DNA from: Cupriavidus phytohabitans
GTDB lineage: Bacteria > Pseudomonadota > Gammaproteobacteria > Burkholderiales > Burkholderiaceae
Assembly (NCBI RefSeq): GCF_000426345.1
Contig: NZ_AUFE01000024.1
Coordinates: forward strand, 1-64,000
DNA length: 64,000 bases
Direction: 5' to 3'
Both the position numbers and the translations under genes were made by a program. The notes under the pieces were generated by a model. That model was not told the origin of the DNA. It worked only from the letters and a program-made list of their open reading frames with translations, and searched no databases. Positions within the stretch are counted from its first letter, which is position 1. Every line of letters starts with the position of its first letter. Shown piece after piece: positions 8,715-20,280 of the stretch.

Positions 8715-9140
8715 CTACTCCTCTTCGTGGTGGCGGCCGTTGGCCAGCAGCAGGCCGAGCAGCGCACCGATGGCGGCGGCAATCGCTACTGCCTTGAGCG
8801 GCGATTCGACGACCCGCTGGCGCGAATGTTCGACCGCGCCATCCATCCGTTCGCGGGCGCGCATCATGCCATCGGTGGTCTGGTCGCGCAGCCGGTGCGC
8901 CATCTCGCTGGCACGGTCGCGCAGCCGCTGGCCGGCACGCAGGCTTTCGGCCGAGCCTTCCCGCGCCAGCACTTCGATGGTGTGCTCCAACTGGGCGATC
9001 AGCGCCTTGACTTCGCCGGAAACCGGCGCTGCAGCCTCGCGCGAATCGCGTGCGGCGTGCTTGATATGGCGGATGGCGCTGTCAGCACTGTCGGACAAGT
9101 GGTTCAGTTCCTTCCGGACTTTGGGGTTCTGGGTCAGCAT
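8715..9140 (-). CDS. DUF883 (ElaB/YqjD) family protein
   Basis: A 141-residue, mostly helical protein with charged repeats over residues 1-110 (predicted amphipathic or coiled helices) and one C-terminal membrane segment (VAIAAAIGALLGLLLANG, about 117-134). This is the layout of ElaB/YqjD, which sit on the inner membrane by a C-tail anchor and bind ribosomes in stationary phase in E. coli. A GAGGAGA site precedes the start. The small membrane gene at 9190-9354 lies 49 bp upstream on the same strand, so the two may form a unit. Confidence 0.88.
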   Translation of the reverse strand: MLTQNPKVRKELNHLSDSADSAIRHIKHAARDSREAAAPVSGEVKALIAQLEHTIEVLAREGSAESLRAGQRLRDRASEMAHRLRDQTTDGMMRARERMDGAVEHSRQRVVESPLKAVAIAAAIGALLGLLLANGRHHEEE

Positions 9141-9189
9141 GGGGTCTCCTCAGGTTGCGATCGATACAGGAGCCGGCGCGCGGCCGGCG

Positions 9190-9354
9190 CTATCTCCTGC
9201 GAACCAGGCCCATCACCGCGGCCACCAGCGCCACGACCAGGAAGATGAAGAACAGGATCTTGGCGATTTCCACGGCGCCGGCAGCGATACCGCCGAAGCC
9301 GAAGATCGCCGCGATCAGGGCGATGACGAAAAATACGAGTGCATAGTGCAGCAT
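9190..9354 (-). CDS. DUF1328 small membrane protein (YtjA family)
   Basis: A 54-residue protein, [20 protein letters not shown] to LVRRR, with two membrane helices separated by a Gly/Ala turn ([12 protein letters not shown]). It matches the DUF1328/YtjA family, which is often stress-induced. The start at 9354 has a GGGAG site; upstream sequence is not of the family. It is followed by the DUF883 gene. Confidence 0.9.
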   Translation of the reverse strand: MLHYALVFFVIALIAAIFGFGGIAAGAVEIAKILFFIFLVVALVAAVMGLVRRR

Positions 9355-9629
9355 GCTAGGCTCCCGAAGATGGCTGACCGGGCCGGCACTGGCCCGGGGC
9401 CCAAGTGAAGACTTGCGCCACAAGGTGCAAGCTCATAGCCTCATCGTAGGAAGCCTGCCGCCGCGCCAATACCGACAGCGAGCCGATTCGACTGTCAGCC
9501 GAGTCCTACAAGAGGCAGTACGGGTGCGGCACGCCCGAAGCATCAAGGTTGACCCATGTGGATCGATGTGATCCCATGGGCGCTCCCTGGCGCTGCGCGG
9601 GCAAGCGGCGCGTCCCAAACACAGGAAAA

Positions 9630-11042
9630 ATGACCCCCATGCTCAAGCAATCATTTCTTCCTCATACGCTGCTGCTCGCGGGCGGCATCGTGCTGATGCT
9701 GGCGGTTCTGGTGGCGTCGGAAACCGGCAATATCCGCCTGCGCGAGAGCTACACCGACGTGATCCGCTCGCAGCGCGTGCAGACCGAGCTGGCCGCGCTC
9801 AACGGCGAGCTGGTCAATGCGGAGGCTGGCCAGCGCGGCTTCCTGCTGACCGGCAAGGAATCCTATCTTGAGCCCTACTACAAGGGCCTGCCTCGCATTG
9901 CCGAACTGATGGCGCAGATCCGCGCGGACTACGCCAACGACCCGGAGGGGCTGAAGATGTTCGGCGACACCTCCAAGCTGATCAACAGCAAGCTCAACGA
10001 GATGGCGCTGACGCTCGTCTACGGCAAGCGCGACCTGGAAGTGGCGCTGGACCTGGTCCGCACCGACTATGGCAAGCAGACCATGGACAATGCGCGCCGC
10101 GGGCTCGACCAGCTGCAGGCGCGCGAGGCGGGCTCGGTATCGCATCGGCTGGAAGGCGCGGAGAACGATGTGCAGCTATCTCGCTATGGCATCGGCCTGC
10201 TGACCGCGATCAATATCACCTTGCTGCTCGCGGTCGGCGTGGGCCACGCCAAGCGCCTGTCCATGGCCGAGGCGGTGCGCGCGCAGCTGGAAGAGGAAAG
10301 CGCCAAGCTGGACCGCAAGGTACGCGCGCGCACGCGCCAGCTGTCGGCGCTGGCGGCCCACCTGCAGCGCGTCACCGAAGACGAGAAGACCCGGCTGGCG
10401 CGCGAGCTGCACGACGAGTTGGGTGCGATCCTGACCGCCATCAAGCTCGACCTGCACTGGGTGCGGCGCCAGATCCAGGAGGCGCATCCGCAAAGCGCCG
10501 AGCGCCTCACGCGTGTGATGCTGCACGTAGACCAGGGTATCCAGGTCAAGCGCCGCCTGGTCGAGGACCTGCGCCCCACCGTGCTGCTCAACCTCGGCCT
10601 GCGCGCCGCGGTGTGCCAGCTGGTGGAGGAAGTCGGTGCGCGCAACGGCTGGCAAACGGACGTCAGCGTGCCCGAGGACCTGCCGGCGCTGAGCGACGAA
10701 GCCGCGATCGCGCTGTACCGGATCGTGCAGGAATCGCTGACCAACGCCAGCAAGTACTCCGAAGCCAAGCGCGTCGGGGTCTGCCTGGCGTGCCGCGGCG
10801 AGCTGCTGACGCTGACCGTGCGCGACGACGGCAAGGGCCTGCCGGCCGACTTCGACGCCGGCAGCACCGCCGGCCACCACGGCCTGCTGGGCATGGAGCA
10901 GCGCGTCACCGCGCTGGGCGGCAGCATGCAGATCGACTCGTCGGCGCACGCGGGCGTGCGCATCCACATCGAGGTGCCGCTAACGGCATCGGTGCTGGCG
11001 CCCGCGGAACAGCCGGAAGGCGAAGAGCCTGCGCGCGCTTGA
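9630..11042 (+). CDS. membrane sensor histidine kinase, CHASE3 and HisKA_3 type
   Basis: A 470-residue kinase. The first membrane segment (about residues 10-30) is followed by a periplasmic CHASE3 domain with the typical NAEAGQRGFLLTGKESYL, a second membrane segment near 187-207, then a HisKA_3 dimerisation helix with the phospho-acceptor in ARELHDELGAILTAIKLDL (near 257-275), and a HATPase domain with an N-box near 362 (QESLTNASKYS), DDGKGLP near 398 and GLLGMEQRV near 416. It is of the NarX/DegS class and should phosphorylate a NarL-type regulator; one is encoded at 11561-12193, convergent with it. The stimulus is unknown. Confidence 0.93.
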   Translation: MTPMLKQSFLPHTLLLAGGIVLMLAVLVASETGNIRLRESYTDVIRSQRVQTELAALNGELVNAEAGQRGFLLTGKESYLEPYYKGLPRIAELMAQIRADYANDPEGLKMFGDTSKLINSKLNEMALTLVYGKRDLEVALDLVRTDYGKQTMDNARRGLDQLQAREAGSVSHRLEGAENDVQLSRYGIGLLTAINITLLLAVGVGHAKRLSMAEAVRAQLEEESAKLDRKVRARTRQLSALAAHLQRVTEDEKTRLARELHDELGAILTAIKLDLHWVRRQIQEAHPQSAERLTRVMLHVDQGIQVKRRLVEDLRPTVLLNLGLRAAVCQLVEEVGARNGWQTDVSVPEDLPALSDEAAIALYRIVQESLTNASKYSEAKRVGVCLACRGELLTLTVRDDGKGLPADFDAGSTAGHHGLLGMEQRVTALGGSMQIDSSAHAGVRIHIEVPLTASVLAPAEQPEGEEPARA

Positions 11043-11085
11043 CGCGTGCGGTGCTTGAGTTGTACTTGAGGGTTGCCTTGCCAGA

Positions 11086-11493
11086 TCAGGACGGCGCCGC
11101 CGCGTGTTCCTCGATCACACGGAACACCTGTTCCAGCTCGAGTGACTTGTCGAAGAAATAATCGGCGCCCGCGGCTGCGCACTGGCTTCGGTACATCTGC
11201 ACCTGGGCGTGGTTGGTATAGACAATGCGCACGGTATCCGTGCCTTTGCGCTGCATTGCGCGCAGCACATTGATGCCGTTGCCCTGGCGCAGCTGCAGGT
11301 CGACGATGACGACGTCGTACTTGCCGGCGTCGAGCAGGCGCAGGGCCATGGCTTCGGTGTCGGCCCAGTCCACGTTCTCGATAAACGGGAAATCCTTCAG
11401 GTATTCGAGCAGCATGCCTCGCAGGACCGCCGAGTCTTCGATCAGCAGTATGCTCAGCGCCCGGTAGGAAGTGTTCGAAGCCTGCTCCGACAT
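11086..11493 (-). CDS. single-domain response regulator
   Basis: A 135-residue receiver domain with no output domain. The phosphorylation pocket is complete: E19-D20 (LLIEDSAVLRG), D65 (VIVDLQLRQGNG), Thr in VYTNHA and K116 (YFFDKS). It probably works by protein contact or as a phosphate sink. It lies 67 bp downstream of the NarL-type regulator on the same strand and converges with the kinase gene, so the three are likely one signalling set. A receiver of this type can compete with the DNA-binding regulator for the kinase. Confidence 0.92.
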   Translation of the reverse strand: MSEQASNTSYRALSILLIEDSAVLRGMLLEYLKDFPFIENVDWADTEAMALRLLDAGKYDVVIVDLQLRQGNGINVLRAMQRKGTDTVRIVYTNHAQVQMYRSQCAAAGADYFFDKSLELEQVFRVIEEHAAAPS

Positions 11494-11560
11494 GTTCTGG
11501 TTTGCGGGCCCGGTCCGGTGCGATCCGACCGCAGGCCGCGATGCGGCCCGCGGCGTGCCG

Positions 11561-12193
11561 CTACTCGACCAGGCCGTTCTTGATGGCGTAGTAAGTCAGG
11601 TCCGCGTTGGTCTTCATGCCCATTTTCTCCAGGATGCGGGAACGATAGGTACTGACGGTCTTGACGCTGAGAAACAATTCGTCGGCGATCACCGACACCG
11701 ACTGCCCGCGCGAGAGCTTGCAGAAGATCTGGAACTCGCGCTCGGACAGCATCTGGTGCACCGGCTGCTCGGTCGGCTTGTCGAGCCCGCCGATCAGCAG
11801 GTCGGCCACCGTGGCGCTGACATAGCGCCGTCCCTGCGCCACCGTGCGGATGGCCTTGACGAGGTCGTCGGGCGCGCTTTCCTTGGTCAGGTAGCCTGAA
11901 GCCCCGGCGCGGATCAGGTTGATGGCGTACTGGTCTTCGGGGTAGGTGGACAGGATCAGCACCGGCAGGTCAGGCTTGCGCTGCCGGATCAGCTTGAGCA
12001 CATCGATGCCGTTGCGGTCGGGCATCGAGATATCCAGCACCAGCACATCGAATTCGGCATCACGTAGCCGCGCCATGACTTCGTCGCCGCTGCCGGCTTC
12101 GCCAGTCACCTGGATGTCGGGCTCTTCGGAAATGAATTGTCGCAGCCCGGCACGCACAATCTCGTGATCGTCAGCGATCAGGACGCGGATCAT
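11561..12193 (-). CDS. NarL/FixJ-type response regulator
   Basis: A 210-residue regulator. The receiver domain starts MIRVLIADDHEIVRAGLRQF and has the acceptor Asp in LVLDISMPDRNG and Lys in YLTKESAPDD. The C-terminal LuxR helix-turn-helix includes LSEREFQIFCKLSRG and LSVKTVSTYRSRILEKMGM. It is the probable partner of the CHASE3 kinase at 9630-11042. The start at 12193 begins the receiver fold directly; an upstream extension (to 12274) looks non-coding. Target genes may include the neighbouring small envelope proteins, but nothing in the sequence proves this. Confidence 0.94.
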   Translation of the reverse strand: MIRVLIADDHEIVRAGLRQFISEEPDIQVTGEAGSGDEVMARLRDAEFDVLVLDISMPDRNGIDVLKLIRQRKPDLPVLILSTYPEDQYAINLIRAGASGYLTKESAPDDLVKAIRTVAQGRRYVSATVADLLIGGLDKPTEQPVHQMLSEREFQIFCKLSRGQSVSVIADELFLSVKTVSTYRSRILEKMGMKTNADLTYYAIKNGLVE

Positions 12194-12389
12194 GTGGGGC
12201 TCCACGGGGTTGAACGGACCGGCACATTGCCCGGTGCAGTCGGGTGCAGGCGGAACCGCTTGCGTTGCTGTCATTGTAGTGCCGGCCGGGCGCGCGGGCT
12301 GTCGGTGTCAGGCTGACATGACGCGCGGCCACAACGCGTAAAGCGCACATGGACGGTTCCGCGGCTCAACGGTACGAGGCATGGCGTAC

Positions 12390-12430
12390 AAAAGCAAAGC
12401 GGGACGGCCTGGAGTCCGTCCCGCTTTGCT
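12390..12430 (-). terminator. strong rho-independent terminator
   Basis: A 15-bp stem (12393-12407 with 12416-12430) and 8-nt loop, with an A-run before it that reads as U on the minus strand. It lies 60 bp past the stop of the alanine-rich protein gene. Confidence 0.9.
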
Positions 12431-12490
12431 GCGGCGCGTCAGGCCCCGGGAATCTCAGGGCCTGCGCGCCAGTGCCGGCTGGCGGCGAGC

Positions 12491-12934
12491 TTACTGCACC
12501 TTGGCGCCCGCCTCGGCGCCCGCGTCGACGCTGGCATCTGCCTTGGACTTCTTGGCCGACTTGGTGGTGTGCTTGTCGTGCTTGGCCTTGCTGCCGGCTT
12601 CGGCCTTGGCATCGGCCGACTTGCTGGCACCCTTCTCGACCGCCGCGCCGGCGGTGGACAGCCCCTTGTCAGCCGCAGTGCCCGCTGCCGACATGCCCTT
12701 GTCGGTTGCCGCGCCCGCGGTCGACAGGCCCTTCTCGGCGGCGCTGGTGGCGCCGGTGGCAGCGCTACCCGCGGTATTCAACGCACCCTGCGTGGCGGCA
12801 GAGGGCGCCGGGGCGGTCACCGATGCGCCGACGTCGGCCTTCGCGCCGGCGCCCACACCAGTACCTTGTGCCATGGCCAGCGAGGAAGCGGCGGCGATCG
12901 ACAGGGCGGACAGGGAGAGCAGCAGTTTCTTCAT
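12491..12934 (-). CDS. secreted alanine-rich protein with 11-residue repeats
   Basis: A 147-residue protein with a clear signal peptide (MKKLLLSLSALSIAAASSLA, cleaved near AMA-QG at 22). The mature part is Ala/Gly/Lys-rich. Residues 67-110 hold four 11-residue units: EKGLSTAGAAT, DKGMSAAGTAA, DKGLSTAGAAV, EKGASKSADAK. The C-terminus is Lys-rich (KAKHDKHTTKSAKKSKAD). Such 11-mers resemble those of LEA-type desiccation proteins and other amphipathic helices; function here is unknown. It has its own terminator and lies beside the two-component cluster. The domain family was not recognised. Confidence 0.8.
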   Translation of the reverse strand: MKKLLLSLSALSIAAASSLAMAQGTGVGAGAKADVGASVTAPAPSAATQGALNTAGSAATGATSAAEKGLSTAGAATDKGMSAAGTAADKGLSTAGAAVEKGASKSADAKAEAGSKAKHDKHTTKSAKKSKADASVDAGAEAGAKVQ

Positions 12935-13199
12935 GGACAGACTCCTTTCAGGATGCCCCGCGGCGAAACATTCGTCGCGGTGTTCACGCGCTGGTGTTTG
13001 CGTGAATCGAGCCCTCAGTCTAGGGAGCGCACCGGCCCCGGTCTGTGAGGGATTGAAAGGCTCTGTAAGGAGTTGTGAGGCGCCGGATACACCGCCGCAA
13101 GCGGGCCAGGAAGCCGTCGCGCGAGGAAATTCCCTGTGGCATCAACGGGCTGGCGGCAAGGTCGCGCGGCCGTGGCCGGCGCCCTGCCGTCGCACCCCG

Positions 13200-15947
<2,748 letters not shown>

Positions 15948-15963
15948 GTTCTCGGGCTCCGGC

Positions 15964-17025
15964 TCAGGCGGCGTCGCGGTACTGGCCGGGCCAGGTGCGG
16001 GGTTTCTTGTCGGCCACGCGCTGGGCGATGGCGGCGATGTGCTCGGGCGTGGTGCCGCAGCAGCCGCCCACCAGGTTCACCAGCCCGGAGGCGGCGAACT
16101 CTTCCACCAGCGACGACGTGACCTCGGGCGTTTCATCGAAGCCCGTGTCGCTCATCGGGTTCGGCAGGCCGGCGTTCGGGTAGCACGACACCGCGGCGTC
16201 GCAGATCTTGGCCAGCTCGGCAATATAGGGGCGCATCAGCGTGGCGCCGAGGGCGCAGTTCAGGCCGAAGGTGACCGGCCGCGCATGGCGCAGGCTGTTC
16301 CAGAACGCTTCCACGGTCTGGCCCGACAGGATCCGGCCGGAGGCATCGGTCACGGTGCCCGAGATCATCACCGGCACGCGTTCGCCGGTGTCCTCGAACA
16401 GCTGGTCGATGGCGAACAGCGCGGCCTTGGCGTTGAGCGTGTCGAAGATGGTCTCGACCAGGAACACGTCGGCGCCGCCTTCGAGCAAGGCCTTGCCCTG
16501 CTCGTAGTACGACTCGCGCAGCTCCTCGAAGGTGACGTTGCGCGCGCCGGGGTCGTTCACGTCGGGCGAGATGCTGGCGGTCTTGGGCGTCGGGCCGAAG
16601 GCGCCGGCAACGAAGCGCGGCTTGTCGGGCGTGGTGTACTTGTCGCAGGCGGCGCGCGCCAGGCGCGCGGCCTCGACGTTCATCTCGTACGCCAGGTCGG
16701 CCATCTTGTAGTCTTCCTGCGCCACGCGGGTGGCGCCGAAGGTATTGGTCTCGATCAGGTCGGCACCGGCGGCCAGGTATTGCTCGTGGATCTCGCTGAT
16801 GACCTGCGGGCGCGTCAGCAGCAGCAGTTCGTTGTTGCCCTTCACGTCCACCTTGTGTTCGGCGAAGCGCTCGCCGCGGTAGTCGGCCTCGGTCAGCTTG
16901 TAGCGCTGGATCATGGTGCCCATGGCGCCATCCAGGATCAGGATGCGTTCTTGCAGCAGCCGGGGCAGCTCGGCAGCCCGGGTGTAGGGGCGCGGCGCGG
17001 CCGCGCGGGATTCAGGGGCACTCAT
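15964..17025 (-). CDS. methionine synthase, homocysteine-binding subunit
   Basis: A 353-residue homocysteine S-methyltransferase domain. [13 protein letters not shown] opens the barrel, and the zinc-binding cysteines are in FGLNCALGA (near residue 255) and [11 protein letters not shown] (near 330). It corresponds to the N-terminal module of full-length MetH and must work with the 915-residue protein encoded 16 bp downstream to make methionine. The start [10 protein letters not shown] at 17025 is preferred to a longer frame. A separate MetH1/MetH2 pair is a known arrangement in Burkholderiales. It is divergent from the rhodanese gene. Confidence 0.94.
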   Translation of the reverse strand: MSAPESRAAAPRPYTRAAELPRLLQERILILDGAMGTMIQRYKLTEADYRGERFAEHKVDVKGNNELLLLTRPQVISEIHEQYLAAGADLIETNTFGATRVAQEDYKMADLAYEMNVEAARLARAACDKYTTPDKPRFVAGAFGPTPKTASISPDVNDPGARNVTFEELRESYYEQGKALLEGGADVFLVETIFDTLNAKAALFAIDQLFEDTGERVPVMISGTVTDASGRILSGQTVEAFWNSLRHARPVTFGLNCALGATLMRPYIAELAKICDAAVSCYPNAGLPNPMSDTGFDETPEVTSSLVEEFAASGLVNLVGGCCGTTPEHIAAIAQRVADKKPRTWPGQYRDAA

Positions 17026-17246
17026 GGCGGGGAACTCTGGAAAGGCGGCCGGCGCGCGATCATTGGACCGGCGGCGGGCGCTGCTGTGGCCGATGCTGGC
17101 CAAAGAGGAACGATTTTATCAGGTGTATCAAGGCCTTGCGGTTGCCTGTCAGGTCGTTGGCCGCCTACACTGAGAGGCGTAACCGTCACCAATCCGGTCA
17201 TTCCGCGCCCTACCTCGTCCTTCCTCGTACTTTGTCCCCGCCGACC

Positions 17247-17639
17247 ATGCAACACCTGTCCCCATCCGACGCCCAGGCCCTGCTGGCCGATTCGCCCGAG
17301 ACGCTGTTCATCGACTGCCGCAGCGAGATGGAATACCTGTTCGTGGGCCATCCGAAGGGTGCGCACAACGTCCCCTGGAACGACGGGCCGGACTGGGAAG
17401 TCAACCCGCATTTCGTGCAGATGGTGAAGAAGCTGGCCGGCCATGTCTCGGCGCGGCCGGTGTTGCTGATCTGCCGCAGCGGCAACCGCTCGACGGCGGC
17501 GGCACGGGCGCTGGAGGGCGCGGGCTTTGCCAACGTCTACAACGTGCTGCACGGGTTCGAAGGCGATCTTGACGGGCAGCGTCACCGCAATACGCTCAAC
17601 GGCTGGCGCCACGAAGGGCTGCCGTGGGAGCAGTACTGA
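17247..17639 (+). CDS. rhodanese-domain protein
   Basis: A 130-residue single rhodanese domain. The active-site loop CRSGNRS (Cys near residue 76) is intact, preceded by FIDCRSEMEYLFVGHPKGA, and the end GWRHEGLPWEQY is typical of small single-domain sulfurtransferases. It probably carries a persulfide in the cytoplasm. The ATG at 17247 starts at MQHLSPSDAQALL. It is divergent from the methionine synthase genes and convergent with the DUF3567 gene. Confidence 0.92.
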   Translation: MQHLSPSDAQALLADSPETLFIDCRSEMEYLFVGHPKGAHNVPWNDGPDWEVNPHFVQMVKKLAGHVSARPVLLICRSGNRSTAAARALEGAGFANVYNVLHGFEGDLDGQRHRNTLNGWRHEGLPWEQY

Positions 17640-17664
17640 GCAAGGATGCCGGACCCGGCCGCCA

Positions 17665-17691
17665 AAAACAAAAACGCCCGCCAGGGCGGGC
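17665..17691 (-). terminator. rho-independent terminator of the DUF3567 gene
   Basis: A GC stem (17676-17681 with 17686-17691) flanked at 17664-17674 by runs of A that read as a long U-tract on the minus strand. It lies about 45 bp after the DUF3567 stop. Confidence 0.85.
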
Positions 17692-17736
17692 GCGATGGCG
17701 GGTTGCCGGCCATGGCCGGCAACCACGCAAAGCCGC

Positions 17737-17994
17737 TCAGTGCATCACCAGCGGATGCGTCATCACGTTATCGAACTTGCCGAGAAAGTCGTCCACCTCT
17801 TCCACTGACGGCTCGCTTTCGATCAGGCGCTTGACGTCGGCGCGGAAGCTTTCAGCCAGCTGCCCGCCAAGGAAAATCTCGCGCTTCAGGTTCTTGTCGA
17901 CGATTTCATAGCCACCGAACTCGAGCGGCGCTTGCTCGACATCCGCACCGAACTCGACGATGCAGTAATTGTCGCTGTTGTAGATCATTTGCAT
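17737..17994 (-). CDS. DUF3567 family protein
   Basis: An 85-residue acidic cytoplasmic protein starting MQMIYNSDNYCIVEFG, with a middle segment APLEFGGYEIVDKNLKREIF and a helical end (SVEEVDDFLGKFDNVM). It fits the DUF3567 family of Betaproteobacteria, of unknown function. The ATG at 17994 is preferred because the family begins there. It has its own terminator and no same-strand neighbour close by, so it is probably monocistronic. Confidence 0.88.
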   Translation of the reverse strand: MQMIYNSDNYCIVEFGADVEQAPLEFGGYEIVDKNLKREIFLGGQLAESFRADVKRLIESEPSVEEVDDFLGKFDNVMTHPLVMH

Positions 17995-18220
17995 GGCACA
18001 CCTCCTGGGCGTCATGGTTGGGCGGCATGCCCTTTTGATTCTTGCCTCGTCGATGTTGCCGTGAGGGGGCGCCGCGGCTTTACCTCCAAACTTGGGGTGA
18101 CCTGCGCCAAATCAAGGAGTTAAGCAGGTCACTGCGTTGCCACGTCATTGCTGCCTACATAGGTTGGGCATCGTCCTTCGCTACAAGTTTCTTGAGCCTG
18201 GCGCATCAGTGTGTTGTCTG

Positions 18221-19063
18221 TCACGGAACGTCGCACTGGCCGCCGCACGCCGCATTGCCGAGGAACGCCTCCAGCGCCGCGTGGAAGCGTTCGGGCTGCT
18301 CCACATGCACCAGGTGCGCCGCCTGCGGCATCACTTCCAGCCGGGCGCCTCGGATGGCGGCCGCAATGCTCTGCGCCATCGCCACGGTCGCGCCCTGATC
18401 GTTCTCTCCTGCTACTACCAGCGTAGGACAATGGATGCGGGAAAGCGCGCCGGCGAGATCGAAAGCCATGATCGCCTCGGCAACGCCCACGTAGCCGCGC
18501 ACCGGCGTGGCCACCAGCATGGCGTGGATACGCGCCACCACATCGGGATGCGCGGCGCGGAAGTCCGGCGTCAGCCAGCGCTCCAGCGTGGCGTCGGCCA
18601 TGCCGGCCATGCCATGGGCCTCGGCCTGGCCAATGCGGTTGTGCCACATCGGGTGGGCTTCCATCGGGGTCTGGCTGTTGGTGGCGACCAGCGCCAGCGA
18701 CAGCAGCCGCTCCGGATGGCGCAGCCCGAGCGTCTGCCCGATCATGCCGCCGACCGAAATACCACAGAAATGGGCCTGCGGGATTTCGAGCGAGTCCATC
18801 ACCGCGATCACGTCGTCGGCCAGCCGCGTCATGGTGTAGGGCCCCAGCGGCGCCTCGCTGCCGCCATGTCCGCGCAGGTCGGGACGCACCACGCGATAGC
18901 GCGACGCCAGGTGACTGGCGGTCTGGTCCCACAGCGCATGGCTGGCGGCCAGTGCATGGGCCAGGATCACCCACGGTCCGTCGGTGCCGTCGATGCGCAC
19001 GTAAAGCTCGGCGCCGTCGGCATGGACGCGGTGCGTTTCGGCGGGTGGCGTGGCAACAGTCAT
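18221..19063 (-). CDS. alpha/beta hydrolase, 3-oxoadipate enol-lactonase-like
   Basis: A 280-residue alpha/beta hydrolase. DLRGHGGS follows the oxyanion strand, the nucleophile elbow is GISVGGMIG (Ser near residue 120), the acid lies in VAGENDQG and the catalytic His in AAHLVHVEQPE. The overall look is that of PcaD, which opens the enol-lactone ring in the beta-ketoadipate pathway, but no other pca gene is in the window. An AGGAG site precedes the ATG at 19063. The function could be another esterase or lactonase. Confidence 0.85.
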   Translation of the reverse strand: MTVATPPAETHRVHADGAELYVRIDGTDGPWVILAHALAASHALWDQTASHLASRYRVVRPDLRGHGGSEAPLGPYTMTRLADDVIAVMDSLEIPQAHFCGISVGGMIGQTLGLRHPERLLSLALVATNSQTPMEAHPMWHNRIGQAEAHGMAGMADATLERWLTPDFRAAHPDVVARIHAMLVATPVRGYVGVAEAIMAFDLAGALSRIHCPTLVVAGENDQGATVAMAQSIAAAIRGARLEVMPQAAHLVHVEQPERFHAALEAFLGNAACGGQCDVP

Positions 19064-19188
19064 GGCTAGGCTCCTGTCAGTAAGAATGCGCCGAAACTCG
19101 GCAACGTTGACCCGGGCGAGGCGCCTTTTTAACGATTGTTGACATTCGCCCGGCGGGCTACCGGCGATCGCCCGGCGGCGGCGCGTGG

Positions 19189-20280
19189 CTATTGCCCGCC
19201 GTTGCCGCGGTACACCAGTTCGATCTGGGTGCCGTCGGGCTCGGTCTGCCGCAGCCGCACCGGCATCCAGCCTAGCGATTGCGCAAGCCATAGCTCGACC
19301 CGGCGACGGTCATTGGCGCGGCGCGGCAGCCGCACAAAGTGCTTCGCACGTACCACGCCGTTGCCCGTGTCGAAATCCTCTTCTCCAACATACTGCACTT
19401 GCATCGGTTCCACATCACGCGTATCGGCAACCTGGAACGTTTCCGTCACACCGGGGGTGACATAGCGTTGCGGATTGCCACGCACCAGGCCGACCAGCTG
19501 CAGGAACACGCTGAAGCGATCCTGCGACCCGGGCGGGAACGGCGACTGCGCGCCGTTGCGCAGCGTGGCGGTGCCGGCGGCGGTATCAAAGCGCGATGAC
19601 TCGGCCTTGTTGCGCCGGTGCTCTTCGTAGCGTTCCGGCAACAGTCCCTGCTCGGACATCGCACCGCTGCTCTGGAACGCGAAGCGGAACCACAGCACGC
19701 GCGTTTCCACCGCGAGGCGGTAGCGGCGGCCGTCGTGCTCCCAGCGGATCAGGCCATCGGGGTTCTGCACGCCGTTGACGAAGCTGGCGTAGTGGTACGT
19801 GGCGGGCGGCGGCGCGCTGTAGACGACGCCGCCGACGCCGCCCTGCGGACCGCCGGAAGGCGCCGGCGCGGGCGCTGCAGGTGCTGCCGGCGCGGTCCCG
19901 GTGCCGCCCGGCCCGGTCGCCATCTCCACCGGGCCTTGCGGGCTGGTCGCCAAGGGCGGGGCCGGCGGTTCAGGCTCGGGCTGGGGAGCCGGGACCGGCG
20001 CCGCGGGCTTCGGACGCGGCTGTGGCGCGGGGCGCGGCCTGGGCGGAGCCGGTGGCTTGGGCGGCGGCAGCAGGACCGCCTCCAGCGTCGGTGTGTTGCT
20101 GACGTCGAGCGGGATCAGCGGCCCCGGCATGCGCAGGAATCCCACCACCGCCAGCACGTGCACCAGCACCACCAGCGCAACCACGATCACCCAGCGCCGG
20201 CGGCGCCAGACGGCGGCATCCGGGCCCGGGCGGGCACGAAGACTAGGGCTGGCCGGTTTCTCCGGCCGGTGGGGCGGCAC
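19189..20280 (-). CDS. DUF3108 domain protein with TonB-like N-terminus
   Basis: About 363 residues if the GTG at 20280 is used (an ATG at 20358 would give 389). The start is basic (VWRRRRW), followed by a membrane segment (VIVVALVVLVHVLAVVGFL), a proline-rich stretch of about 90 residues, then a C-terminal DUF3108 domain (YHYASFVNG... to ...IELVYRGNGGQ) predicted to be beta-rich and periplasmic. The architecture resembles TonB-type proteins that span the periplasm. It overlaps the 3' end of the IclR gene (stop at 20243), so the two are translationally linked. The exact start is uncertain. Confidence 0.85.
   Translation of the reverse strand: MPPHRPEKPASPSLRARPGPDAAVWRRRRWVIVVALVVLVHVLAVVGFLRMPGPLIPLDVSNTPTLEAVLLPPPKPPAPPRPRPAPQPRPKPAAPVPAPQPEPEPPAPPLATSPQGPVEMATGPGGTGTAPAAPAAPAPAPSGGPQGGVGGVVYSAPPPATYHYASFVNGVQNPDGLIRWEHDGRRYRLAVETRVLWFRFAFQSSGAMSEQGLLPERYEEHRRNKAESSRFDTAAGTATLRNGAQSPFPPGSQDRFSVFLQLVGLVRGNPQRYVTPGVTETFQVADTRDVEPMQVQYVGEEDFDTGNGVVRAKHFVRLPRRANDRRRVELWLAQSLGWMPVRLRQTEPDGTQIELVYRGNGGQ

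Noticed and set aside
17026-17246. SAH or cobalamin riboswitch upstream of the methionine synthase genes
   Set aside because: The leader lacks the conserved cores of these riboswitches as far as can be seen by eye.
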